From NCBI GenBank assembly GCA_907163375.1, contig CAJQUW010003176.1:62001-126000 (forward strand): a stretch of 64,000 nucleotides of DNA, in the 5' to 3' direction. Position numbers and translations under genes: made by a program. Shown in pieces: positions 11,212 through 19,681 of this stretch; within the stretch, counting starts at the first letter, position 1, and each line of letters starts with the position of its first letter. Source of the stretch: Prostheceraeus crozeri (taxonomy: Eukaryota > Platyhelminthes > Polycladida > Euryleptidae). The notes beneath the pieces are model-generated. The model was not told the origin of the DNA and made no database searches. It worked only from the letters and a program-made list of their open reading frames with translations.

Positions 11212-12732
11212 TCACTTTGTTTTCCGAAACACTAAAGTTACGAGGGATTTAGTATCTTTCACATGGATGCACTCTTGTAAACCATTGATAATTTTGATAG
11301 CAATAGAGGGTATAGTTTGTTTGACGACGGGATGATAGAAAATAGATTCAAACATCTTCTCGACTATTCCATATGAAGCGTCTTTATCATGAATGAAATC
11401 ACGTAAAATGTATTCTTTTTTCTCACCAACAGAAATAGGTAGAATCAAATCACTTTGAATGTAAAGGTGCTGTTCATGTTTATCAAGTGTCATTGGTGTT
11501 TCTATACCAATCGTATGCGCAGCAGCAAACACAGTTTGTAGCATTGAAAAACCAAAGAGTTTTTTCAAATTTTTACTCAATTGACATTGAATGTCATCAC
11601 CCAGTTTCAGAACAACGCGTTGATTTTCAATTGAAAACGAAATGTGGTGTGTCTTTACATCATAGTTACTTTTCATCACATGCTTCAACTTCTGTTGTAT
11701 ATAAGGATTTACTACATGAATGAAGCTTTCAACTGTATGATATAGACGCGGCATTATATTGATAGCAACTTTAGATTCTTCACAAGACTGGTAAATTTTC
11801 TTGATGCGATCACCATAGATGTCCACCCACCATTCATCATTAACTGAATCAGCTTTAGTGTGATATTCATGAGAAGCATACACCACACCGCTTCCAATAA
11901 TAGGTGTATAATGTCTTACAAAATGACGCAAGGTTGGAGAGAAATAAACTGTAAGTTTGTCATTATATTTCTGAATGACCAACTTATTTTTGTCCACCAT
12001 AATTTTCTCTCCATACTTCTTACCCACAGTCTCATTCCATCGTTTTACTAACTCAATAAGTGATAAAGGTTGAACACCACGCTTTTTCAAAATGATGCGT
12101 TCTTCGCATTCTACAACATCTTCATCAAATATTTTAAATCTATAATGAAATTTGTTGATTCGATTTGAATAAACTTTTTTAACATTTGCAGTAGCAATTG
12201 ACGTTAGATGTAGTCCATGGCCAAAACCGAGATGCGGATAGAATTCATTATCCAACCTCAGTGTAAGACCTTTAGTAAAAGAATGAAAGCGAAGGAACTG
12301 TCTCCCACTCCAATGATAGATAGTAAACTCATAAACTTTCTGATCCTTATTCTTCATGATGGAAGTATTACCACTATTGAATGCCTTAATAATTTTCTCA
12401 TTCCCAAATGGTTCATAAGAATCTGATTTTATCTGAATCCATTCATAGTTCCACTTTCCATCTGATGTTAAATTGTATGGGAACTGGAATGCATTATTCA
12501 TCGTTATTCCATCATGGGTGCGAGGAGTCAATATCATTTCTTCCAAATCATTCACATTCTGAATATTGCTATCATAGCAAATACTAGAAACGCCAACCTC
12601 CCATTCACCTTCTAAATGTAGTGGGCGATTTAATTCTACTCGATAGTCTGATGGTTTATTTTTGGGAAATTTATTCATAGAAGCATTACTGGGCAAGTAG
12701 ATTAGAAACGAGTCCTTATGTTCACTTTCCAT
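11212..12732 (-). CDS. Polinton fibre/penton-like protein, paralogue 1
   Basis: About 506 residues from the ATG at 12732; an in-frame ATG at 12762 is also possible. I prefer 12732 because the ATGCAAA element lies 33 bases before it. The N-terminus has the family signature SNASMNKFPKN...RPLHLEGEWEVGVSSI, shared with the neighbouring gene. The rest is beta-rich with repeated FYHPV / HxVxSFIHVVNPYI-type segments and ends VTLVFRKTK. Proteins with this N-terminal signature are common in animal Polintons. A virion-surface role is inference. The frame looks whole. Confidence 0.65.
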   Translation of the reverse strand: MESEHKDSFLIYLPSNASMNKFPKNKPSDYRVELNRPLHLEGEWEVGVSSICYDSNIQNVNDLEEMILTPRTHDGITMNNAFQFPYNLTSDGKWNYEWIQIKSDSYEPFGNEKIIKAFNSGNTSIMKNKDQKVYEFTIYHWSGRQFLRFHSFTKGLTLRLDNEFYPHLGFGHGLHLTSIATANVKKVYSNRINKFHYRFKIFDEDVVECEERIILKKRGVQPLSLIELVKRWNETVGKKYGEKIMVDKNKLVIQKYNDKLTVYFSPTLRHFVRHYTPIIGSGVVYASHEYHTKADSVNDEWWVDIYGDRIKKIYQSCEESKVAINIMPRLYHTVESFIHVVNPYIQQKLKHVMKSNYDVKTHHISFSIENQRVVLKLGDDIQCQLSKNLKKLFGFSMLQTVFAAAHTIGIETPMTLDKHEQHLYIQSDLILPISVGEKKEYILRDFIHDKDASYGIVEKMFESIFYHPVVKQTIPSIAIKIINGLQECIHVKDTKSLVTLVFRKTK

Positions 12733-12764
12733 ATTATTCACATTGGAAAAATATATTAGCATAC

Positions 12765-12772
12765 TTTTGCAT
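12765..12772 (-). promoter_or_regulatory. ATGCAAA late-type element before the 12732 gene
   Basis: Minus-strand ATGCAAAA, 33 bases before the preferred start codon and overlapping the end of the upstream gene. Confidence 0.45.
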
Positions 12773-14169
12773 TAACTCTTCATTCGGAAATGGAGTGTGA
12801 TACTTGTCACAGCATCTTTATGAAAAGGAATCAACGCACCAGCATCGTCATAAATTGCAATATCAATTTGTGGGATGTAGTTTCATTTCAGCTTTGTATA
12901 ATGCACTTTCTTGAAAGTATGCTCAGATAAAATAATGCAGCTTTTTGGCTGGTATGGTATCATTGCTAGCAATGGAGCTTCAACATCTCCCACACGTACA
13001 TCTTCACCAATATTGGAATATATCTGAAAATAGTTAATACGACGCGATAGCGACATGTCTGCGCTAGCTTTGGTTACAGTGCCACTTTTAAAGATATTTT
13101 GATCAAAACCCAAAATGTCCATTAGAGTTTTATCCATAATTAGTTCAATACCTTTTCCACTTATAGTGAGAGACAAAGTACCTTCTTTTTCAGAAAATGA
13201 AATATGTTGCTCATTAATCACTTCATTTAAATAATCTACAACCAATTTAACCGAAGTAATAATGCGAGGCATCAACACTCTTGTTTCATGTAAGATACCA
13301 CCTAAAGGCTCTACATACTTTCTGTATAAAGATACGGTCCATTCTGTATCAAATTGATTTGGCCTTTCACATGGTAAATGTTGCATATCAGATTTTCCAT
13401 GAACAGCTGCAGAAAGATGTCGTAAGAACTGATGAAAATCTTTTGAACAAACTAATACTAGATCATCATCATTTAATTTACTTATTGCAATATGATTAGA
13501 TGATTTGATATAAGTCAATGTTGCCACTTGTTTACTATCAACTCGAAGGAGATAATCAAATTTCTTCAATAATGTTTCAGGAGTCATGTTTGTCTTTCTT
13601 GGCTTAATCACAATCTTCTTCACCAACGTCTTCTCATTTCTTGGAATAAGATCTACATAATAAGCTTCCTCTCGATATATTAACTGTTTATGACCACTTA
13701 TGTGGTAATTAACGTTAAAATTATCATAGCTTGTTAAGGCGCTAGCGAGGTAACCTATATCATTTCTTAAACTTGGACTTAAACCAACAATCCAATCTTT
13801 CTCAACTACATGATGTACATAATTATTATCATCATTGTGCGGAGTAAATTGGACAATATGTTTACACGCTTTATTCAAGAAATCATATATAAACTTTTTA
13901 CATGATAAGAGATCTTTCTTTGGCCACTGTGGAATGTATACTCGGCAGCCCTTTTCACATTGGTAAGCAGCTGTACGTCTCATATTAATAGTCATTACCT
14001 CATAATCAAAAGTATAGACACAGTTGCTATAAACACGTTGAGTGACACCCACTTCCCAATTTCCATTTAGCTGTTGTGCATGATCAATGGGAGTAGAAAA
14101 GAGTGCGGCTCGATTACTAGCAAATCTCTTAGTAGCCGCATTGCTAAGCAAAATATGATAAAAGGACAT
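12772..14169 (-). pseudogene. Polinton fibre/penton-like protein, paralogue 2, broken
   Basis: About 460 residues. The N-terminus (SNAATKRFASN...LNGNWEVGVTQRVY) aligns with that of the adjacent 506-residue gene. Both end in a beta-strand of the type V/I-T-L-x-F-R. Middle segments (LMPRIITSVKLVVDYLN and KGIELIMDKTLMDILGF) also have counterparts in the paralogue. The pair looks like an old tandem duplication. About one break. Function unknown; likely a virion component. Confidence 0.6.
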
Positions 14170-14190
14170 TTTGATATTGCTGATCTGCGG

Positions 14191-14198
14191 CTTTGCAT
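14191..14198 (-). promoter_or_regulatory. ATGCAAA element before the 14169 gene
   Basis: Minus-strand ATGCAAAG, 22 bases before the ATG at 14169. It lies in the 35-bp divergent gap shared with the plus-strand PC4-like gene starting at 14205. Confidence 0.5.
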
Positions 14199-14204
14199 AA
14201 CATC

Positions 14205-14561
14205 ATGAAGACTGGGATTTTGGACTCTCTACAATATATCAGAGTTGATCGTGATGGAAACGTACATTTCAAAAATTCTCATGGTCATTCATCAAGAGGT
14301 ATTACATTAACATGGCGACAATTTGTCAACCTCAATGATATCATGAGGGATTTGGAATATTTTGAAACATTAAGATTCATCTCCTTGGGTGATCAAGTTT
14401 GGCTTCAACATTACAGAAATGAAATTCAAATCTACCATTCTCATTCCGCAAACTGTTTCTCATTTCGCAAATACAATTGGGAGAAGTATAGAAGATATAT
14501 ACATCGCTCCATCATGACATTTATTCGTCGTGAGTTCATCGCCCTACTATGCAAATCTTAA
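14205..14561 (+). CDS. PC4-like (SUB1-type) protein 1
   Basis: 118 residues. The first half reads YIRVDRDGNVHFKNS... then RGITLTWRQFVNLNDIMRDL. This matches the pattern of the PC4/SUB1 single-strand-DNA-binding fold: two beta strands, a G-I-x-L-strand, an aromatic at the start of the helix, then a long helix. The second half (VWLQHYRNEIQIYHS...FSFRKYNWEKYRRYIHRSI) can be read as a second copy of the same beta-beta-helix pattern, so the protein may be an internal two-repeat version of the normally dimeric fold. PC4 is a coactivator and ssDNA-binding protein of RNA polymerase II. The role here is inferred. It lies head-to-head with the 14169 gene and upstream of a paralogue. Confidence 0.6.
   Translation: MKTGILDSLQYIRVDRDGNVHFKNSHGHSSRGITLTWRQFVNLNDIMRDLEYFETLRFISLGDQVWLQHYRNEIQIYHSHSANCFSFRKYNWEKYRRYIHRSIMTFIRREFIALLCKS
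14549..14556 (+). promoter_or_regulatory. ATGCAAAT element before the second PC4-like gene
   Basis: Octamer ATGCAAAT 28 bases before the ATG at 14584. It lies inside the last codons of the first PC4-like gene, so that gene's end doubles as promoter. Confidence 0.5.
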
Positions 14562-14583
14562 TCAGACATGACTATCACGCACC

Positions 14584-15234
14584 ATGAGTTGGAAATTAGA
14601 TTCCCTACAACGTATTGAAACGGATCATGATCGAAACGTCTATTTCAAAGATTCAACTGGAAATGTGAGAAGAGAGTTTGCTTTATCTTATCGTCATTTT
14701 CAATCTCTACATCATATCATGAAGGACTTGAAATACTTCTATATGAAAAGACATTCACGTATTGGAAATCGCATCTGGCTGCTCGTCAACAATCGGCGAA
14801 TTCAACTCTATCATTCCCAACTTCATACTAACTTCACATTTCATCAAGGTAGTTGGGAAAAGTATAAAAGGAAGGTACATCGCTCAATTTACTCATTCTT
14901 TCATCATGAAGCGTCATCGCTACACCATCGTCAACATTCTCCGTCGCTTCAGACTCTACACCAAAATCGATCTCACAACATTACACCAACACCTTCCAAA
15001 CAGCAAGTATTACCCGGGCCGACCTCAAATGTTAGTGGTGAAGATGAACAATGCACGGAATCTTCAACTCTTCCCAAATGGGACTGTACAGATTCTCGGC
15101 GCCCTTTCTCATTCATCGGCGCAGTCAATGCGCTTAGAGCTACAAAGACTACTACGTCGGATATGGAAGAGGGAGAGGTGTGTGATGTCGAATCTGACTG
15201 TGGACAATATGGTGATCTCTACTCAATTGAGTGA
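14584..15234 (+). CDS. PC4-like (SUB1-type) protein 2 with acidic tail
   Basis: 216 residues. Residues 1-115 are a paralogue of the preceding protein (LDSLQRIETDHDRNVYFKDS, FALSYRHFQSLHHIMKDL, RIQLYHS, WEKYKRKVHRSIYSFF). The extra 100-residue tail is Ser/Thr/Pro-rich and ends with an acidic stretch (MEEGEVCDVESD). From 14906 on, the tail overlaps the TBP-like gene in another frame for about 330 bp. Either the overlap is genuine or the tail is partly fortuitous. An acidic tail on a PC4-type protein would suit a transcription coactivator; this is inference. Confidence 0.6.
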   Translation: MSWKLDSLQRIETDHDRNVYFKDSTGNVRREFALSYRHFQSLHHIMKDLKYFYMKRHSRIGNRIWLLVNNRRIQLYHSQLHTNFTFHQGSWEKYKRKVHRSIYSFFHHEASSLHHRQHSPSLQTLHQNRSHNITPTPSKQQVLPGPTSNVSGEDEQCTESSTLPKWDCTDSRRPFSFIGAVNALRATKTTTSDMEEGEVCDVESDCGQYGDLYSIE

Positions 15235-15451
15235 AAGTGTATCATTTTTGAAGATTCGTACCAGCAGTTACAATTTGTGTTATGAACCCGAACTTTTTCC
15301 TGCAGCTCTCATTAGTTGTTGGTTACCTGTGCATGTGGCAATCTTTCATAATAGTAAAGTGATCATTACTGGACTAAAATCTCATGTACAAGCAAATGTG
15401 ATCCTAGACTATCTCATCGAGTATGTACGTACCCAGCGGATTGTAAAATAA
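14906..15451 (+). CDS. TATA-binding-protein (TBP) homologue encoded by the Polinton
   Basis: 181 residues from the ATG at 14906 (MKRHRYTIVNILRRF), the size of the two-repeat TBP core. Repeat 1 follows the TBP order: IVN...KIDLTTLHQHLPNSKYYPGRP, then LQLFPNGTVQILGA. The linker VDNMVISTQL...V matches the inter-repeat strand NMV. Repeat 2 reads YEPELFPAALI...PVHVAIFHNSKVIITGLKS...ILDYLIEYV, nearly the TBP signature YEPELFPGLI...IFxSGKVVxTGAK. Phenylalanines at LFPNG, ELFP and AIFHNS sit where TBP inserts aromatic residues into DNA. Known family role: binds the TATA element and nucleates the initiation complex. Here it lies next to two PC4-like genes. The frame is whole. It ends 25 bp from the convergent protease gene. 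Confidence 0.82.
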   Translation: MKRHRYTIVNILRRFRLYTKIDLTTLHQHLPNSKYYPGRPQMLVVKMNNARNLQLFPNGTVQILGALSHSSAQSMRLELQRLLRRIWKRERCVMSNLTVDNMVISTQLSESVSFLKIRTSSYNLCYEPELFPAALISCWLPVHVAIFHNSKVIITGLKSHVQANVILDYLIEYVRTQRIVK

Positions 15452-15481
15452 AAAACAATTTTCCAACATGATGTTTTTATT
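15449..15481. terminator. convergent poly(A) signals between TBP-like and protease genes
   Basis: AATAAA on the plus strand overlaps the TBP-like stop. TTTATT, a minus-strand AATAAA, overlaps the end of the protease gene about 25 bases away. Confidence 0.5.
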
Positions 15482-15938
15482 TCAAATCATGATAGAACTT
15501 ACAAATCATTTTTTCATTAGAGGATGGATTACATGAAAAGTTTTGAATAACAGATACAAATCGAGATACATGTAAACGTTTTAAGATGAAGTACAGTACA
15601 AAAGCACCACACGTTGATGAAAGTGGATGTTGTAGTATGCGTTCATTTCGCTGATATTGACGCGTATGTTTTCTCAACCACTGCTGTGTTGGTATATTTG
15701 GAGGTTGAGGAAGAGAGTCAAATAGTTCACCACGTCGGTCTTCTCCAATAAAGATCGCTTTCCAATGCTCACCGCCTAAATTCTGCGAATGAGTGTTTAG
15801 CACAATAAAGATGGGATAGTGATTTACTGCAGGTGGTAAGGTATCGAGTGAATAGACATTATCGAAAGCTTTCAACGTCCCTTCGTCTGCATTACGCTGC
15901 ACTTTAGTCTTAATATCGTCAGCAGTCAACCAACTCAT
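15477..15938 (-). CDS. PRO: adenain-like cysteine protease (Polinton PRO)
   Basis: 153 residues. The catalytic layout of adenovirus-type/Ulp1-like proteases is visible: His in GEHWKAIFI (about 59), Asp in GELFDSLP (about 74), Cys in SSTCGAFVLYFI (about 110), with a Gln/Asn-rich stretch between. It matures virion proteins in the family. The start codon overlaps the stop of the upstream capsid gene (TAATG), so the two probably come from one mRNA. The frame looks whole. Confidence 0.9.
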   Translation of the reverse strand: MSWLTADDIKTKVQRNADEGTLKAFDNVYSLDTLPPAVNHYPIFIVLNTHSQNLGGEHWKAIFIGEDRRGELFDSLPQPPNIPTQQWLRKHTRQYQRNERILQHPLSSTCGAFVLYFILKRLHVSRFVSVIQNFSCNPSSNEKMICKFYHDLK

Positions 15939-17214
15939 TAACGATTATACTGAAGAATCACGTCACGATACTTTGTAATTTCAATATTTGAATCGAAGAC
16001 TGCATAAATTAATACATTGATCGTCTCAGGTAGTGTTCTTTTGAACTCCAGATCCAAGCGAATATTATGAGGCACGTTCGCTTGACGATAGGGTGCACTA
16101 ATATCGCTGTCAGCAGTCAAATCAAATGCATAAATAGTATATCCACTCTTAAACTCTTTCATAGTAAGTCCGTTGGTGTCATCCGTATTGTAAAAGCCAA
16201 AGACATCCATAAAATCAACATAACTGCGCATAAATTGATCCGAAGCAAAATCTCGTTTGTAGGGTGGACCAGGATGACTCACACCATTTACACGTAAAGC
16301 AATTTCACTTAACTGATTGTGTTTAAAATTGAAAGGATTCTTCTTTATATTACCATTAAATGCATCATTTTCAACCATTGCCACCATGAGGAGCTTCGGT
16401 GCTTCCGATGGAAAGAGGCCATCTTTCATGAAACTCTTTTGATCTTTCGGAATTGTAAAGGTGAGAAGCTTTGTATGCTGAACGGGGTAAATGGCATTTT
16501 GGCGGTTAAGACCTTCAGCATGTCCTCTAATGACACTTGGATTCGGTACTACTCGACGAATGTAAAGTGCAATATCTTCCACATGAATTCTAAAATTGTC
16601 AACTTTAGCAAATGCATTCAGCGCAAATTCAGTCTTATTCAATGTCAGCTTGAGTCGCATGCTGGTATTACACAGTAAAAACTTTGACTGTCTAAAGAAG
16701 TCTAAATTCAGCGGACCATATAGCTGACATACTTTACTATCTTTAATCATAGCAGATCGCTTTACAAAGCCACTGTTTGTTTCAACATCAAATTTTCCTG
16801 CTTCATCTCTGTACCATCCCATGGCTTCCATATGACTTTTTTGTGCTGCTGGATGAAACTGTGATACATGATTGAAATATGATTTATAGGGATAATCGCT
16901 TTGACCACCTTCCACCTGCTGCTCTCCAATCATTAGAGAAACATCGCGAAGTAATGTAGTCAATGGTAAATTGTTCAGTCCAACTTTATGTGCATCGTCA
17001 ATAGCAGTTCCATCTGATTGATGAATTCTAAACCTCAAATCAACCATCGCATAACTCAAATCTATGTAGTCATCACTACCACCAGGAATAACAAATTCAA
17101 TAGGCCAGCATTCTCAGCTGTTCGAGGATGATAATCTACAATACTTGAACTAAGAATATCTGTCTGTATGGCTTGTTGATCAAACAAACAAAAACCGGAA
17201 GTTTTACACTCCAT
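15938..17214 (-). pseudogene. MCP: major capsid protein, double jelly-roll (Polinton MCP), broken
   Basis: About 420 residues. Characteristic Polinton capsid segments are present: IEFVIPGGSDDYIDL at the N-terminal strand, LNNLPLTTLLRDVSLMIGEQQVEGG, YPYKSYFNHV, LYGPLNLDFFRQSKFLLCNTSMRLKLTLNK, and a C-terminal RQANVPHNIRLDLEFKRTLPETINVLIYAVFD. It forms the hexon-like shell. It sits between the basic virion protein and the protease, the usual late block. About one break. Confidence 0.88.
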
Positions 17215-17216
17215 GA

Positions 17217-17672
17217 TTAGAAGTTATAGCAGCGTCGTCGTTTAGCGCCTGATGAATGATTAGAACCTCTGCGACGTTTGCGTGAATGCCTTTTGACTGA
17301 AGATCGCACCTTACCAGCTCCGCGATGTTTCCTCCTTTCTTTATTCATTCGTTTAGGTGATTTCTTTCCTTGAGTAACACCAGCAAAGGTCTGCTTCAAT
17401 GTTTTTAAACCGCGTTCCTTCCCACGATTCAACAAACTGCTCTTAAAACTTCTACCTCTGGAAAGATCACTAGCAACATCACCAGCAAAGCCAACGGCAT
17501 TATTTAAAACATTTCGTTTTAAAGATCTACCGACATTGGATATGAGAGGTGCTACAACAGATTTCAGTGCACCAAGTATGCTACCTCCACGTTGGCGGCG
17601 AGCACCGATGTAAATTTGTCCTCCACCACTTACATAGGAGGGTCGTGAATAAAATGAGGCAGTTGGATTCAT
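17217..17672 (-). CDS. basic virion protein (adenovirus pVI/core-like), Gly-rich N-terminus
   Basis: 151 residues. After a Ser/Tyr-rich start comes a GGGQIYIGARRQRGGSILG motif, an amphipathic or hydrophobic segment (about 30-65, LGALKSVVAPLISNVGRSL), and a strongly basic tail of Lys/Arg clusters. In Polintons and adintoviruses similar proteins beside the capsid gene are taken as minor or membrane-active or core virion proteins. Assignment here rests on composition and position. The stop lies 3 bp before the capsid start. Confidence 0.65.
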   Translation of the reverse strand: MNPTASFYSRPSYVSGGGQIYIGARRQRGGSILGALKSVVAPLISNVGRSLKRNVLNNAVGFAGDVASDLSRGRSFKSSLLNRGKERGLKTLKQTFAGVTQGKKSPKRMNKERRKHRGAGKVRSSVKRHSRKRRRGSNHSSGAKRRRCYNF

Positions 17673-17702
17673 AGCTCAAACCCTAAGCATTGTTAGTTAC
17701 AA

Positions 17703-17710
17703 CTTTGCAT
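17703..17710 (-). promoter_or_regulatory. ATGCAAA element before the basic virion protein
   Basis: Minus-strand ATGCAAAG, 31 bases before the ATG at 17672. As the first gene of the basic protein/capsid/protease cluster it may control all three. Confidence 0.5.
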
Positions 17711-17713
17711 GAA

Positions 17714-18941
17714 TCACTGTCGATCACTTAGATGAAAGATGTCGGCACGACGCATCCAAGATTCCATGCTTGAAGGATAACCAGTCCATTTAACAAGACA
17801 CCATTCTTCACCTTGCCGTTTTTTACATCGAATGATTTTCTCTACCAAATATGTTTCACTTTCAGTGACTACCTCAATCTCATCGCGGTAAAAGCTACCC
17901 TCAATTTCTTCATTATCGTAATCCTTCAACTTGTAGGTGGTTGGAGAGTCTTTTTGATTAATCCTTGATACTGTAAATACCTCCTCTGTCCAATTCGGAA
18001 GGTACCCTTTAGCAAAAACACTTTTCACTTTTGAGATTTCACTTTTACACTTTATCACCAATTTTCACATCAATTTTCACAAGAGTGCGTTTACGTTGCA
18101 ATGATTCGCGCACTTTATCTACATTGTCAACATTTACATCTACTGGTCTGAGTCCAATAGAACGATGGATAGAGTGATTGTAGGCATGGAGTGTATCTTG
18201 TAGAACCTTTGTCCAATTTTGTGTCAAGTTGGCAGTAAAATGTCGCCGCAAGCGATTTTTTAATGTGCGATTAAAACGTTCAACGAGTGCAACTTTATAA
18301 GCACTCTTTACACTAAACAACTCAATGTCATGCCTCTCAAATAATCTTCTCACATGCTGATTTTCAAACTCTTTTCCTTGATAACTCTGAATTCTTTTTG
18401 GAATCGGACCTTCTCGAAAAATTGTTTGGAATGCTTTTGCTACTCCTTTCCCTTCTTTAGTTTTTAAAGGTTGAGCCCACGCATAACGCGAGAAAATATC
18501 AATGACGGTTAAAATAAAATTATTGCCCGAGTTATGTTTTGAAATGGAGGCGACATCGCACAAATCTGCTTGCCACTGTTCATTGATGTCATGAACAATA
18601 TAATGGCGGGTGCGGTACTTCTTTTTCGCTTGTTTGTGGAGTGTATAGGTAGCCTGACCCTTTAACCATCGTTTCACTTGTGATTGTGGAAGACCACTCG
18701 CTTTTGATAATTTCTTGATAGATGCAAGTCCTGCCGGATGTTTTACATCATAATAGATTGACTTCAAACGTTCAGTCGATGACGACTGACTCTTTTTCCT
18801 CCTTCTCATCTTTTTGTTTTCTTGCCTTTCTACATTTACAACAACTGCAGCATTTAGCTTTAGCGGTTTTGCGATCGTGTTCACATTGCTTAGGGGTTTC
18901 ATAATGAGAGCTGGCGCAGCAAGTGCACGTGACAACGACAT
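17714..18941 (-). pseudogene. INT: Polinton integrase (RVE family) with C-terminal chromodomain, broken
   Basis: N-terminal helix-turn-helix-like region (YYDVKHPAGLASIKKLSKASGLPQSQVKRWL), a His/Asp region WQADLCDV beginning the RNase-H-like core, a FILTVIDIFSRYAWAQPLK strand-helix block, ALVERFNRTLKNRLRRHF with the catalytic Glu region, and GLRPVDVN. The last 115 residues hold an SH3-like segment and a chromodomain (LVEKIIRCKKRQGEEWCLVKWTGYPSSMESW). It inserts the element with 6-bp duplications. About one break. The exact start is uncertain because the first 40 residues overlap another open frame. Confidence 0.88.
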
Positions 18942-19041
18942 TCACCTCTGGCGGCTCATTACATGGCAAGCAACACATCTGCTTCATATTAATAGTCTGA
19001 GAACATGTATTTCCTGGGAGGAGCTGTTTTACGTTTTCCAT
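18772..19041 (-). CDS. possible small cysteine-rich protein
   Basis: An 89-residue open frame with about 14 cysteines in CC, CxxC and CCxC groups, ending with a Lys/Glu-rich tail. It overlaps the integrase 5' end and the PW-type gene 3' end in other frames. Cysteine spacing suggests zinc binding, but it may be a chance frame or an N-terminal part of the integrase region. Confidence 0.35.
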   Translation of the reverse strand: MENVKQLLPGNTCSQTINMKQMCCLPCNEPPEVNVVVTCTCCASSHYETPKQCEHDRKTAKAKCCSCCKCRKARKQKDEKEEKESVVID

Positions 19042-19681
19042 TTACTAGTTTTAGTGGTGATATAGATCTACGTCGAGTTCTTCCTCTTGTTTGCTTAGTG
19101 AGTGTGGGAGGGGATGTAGCAGGTGACGCCTTAAACCAATTTGTTGGCATTTTCATCGTCTGAAGCATTGGAGTAGTAGCCACTGTTGAATCAAGTTCTT
19201 TCAATGTCTCATTATTCAAAGCAAATTTTGGCACATTATGCTTTTTCAATAGTTTAAGAAAGTATGACCAACCAGGTGGAACATAGCCCTGACGGCGCTT
19301 TCTACGTGTCGCATACTGAATCAAGTCTTCATAACGTGAAGCATCAATCACTTTATTTTCATCTGTAATGATTTCTCCTCTATCATTTACATTGAGATGG
19401 GGTTCAATACTGTTGAAAAGAGATATGGCATGTGCGCGAGATGCTAAAGGTGTAGCAGTCGGCACAGAGTCACGCATCTTATTCTTCAAGTTTTTTAATT
19501 GCTCAACAGTTTCCGATTGTAATAATACAGCACGATGTGGATCTTTGATGTGAACATTTTGCTGATAATCTATTTCTTTCGTATACATTTGATTTGCAAG
19601 AGGTTGCTTTACTTGCTGCATGGCAGTCAATTGTGCATATTCATCCTGAGGAATAACAATCATGCGAGAATAAGAACTCAT
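18989..19681 (-). CDS. Polinton PW-type protein, unknown function
   Basis: 230 residues. Recognisable family features are an N-terminal MIVIPQDEY, a helical middle (DPHRAVLLQSETVEQLKNLKNKM), IEPHLNVNDRGEI, a DLIQYATRRKRR basic helix, and the highly typical GWSYFLKLLKKHNVPKFALN segment, followed by an Arg/Lys/Thr-rich tail. This family sits next to ATPase and integrase in many animal Polintons; its role, presumably virion morphogenesis, is not established. The start overlaps the ATPase stop (ATGA-type junction). The frame looks whole. Confidence 0.7.
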   Translation of the reverse strand: MSSYSRMIVIPQDEYAQLTAMQQVKQPLANQMYTKEIDYQQNVHIKDPHRAVLLQSETVEQLKNLKNKMRDSVPTATPLASRAHAISLFNSIEPHLNVNDRGEIITDENKVIDASRYEDLIQYATRRKRRQGYVPPGWSYFLKLLKKHNVPKFALNNETLKELDSTVATTPMLQTMKMPTNWFKASPATSPPTLTKQTRGRTRRRSISPLKLVNGKRKTAPPRKYMFSDY

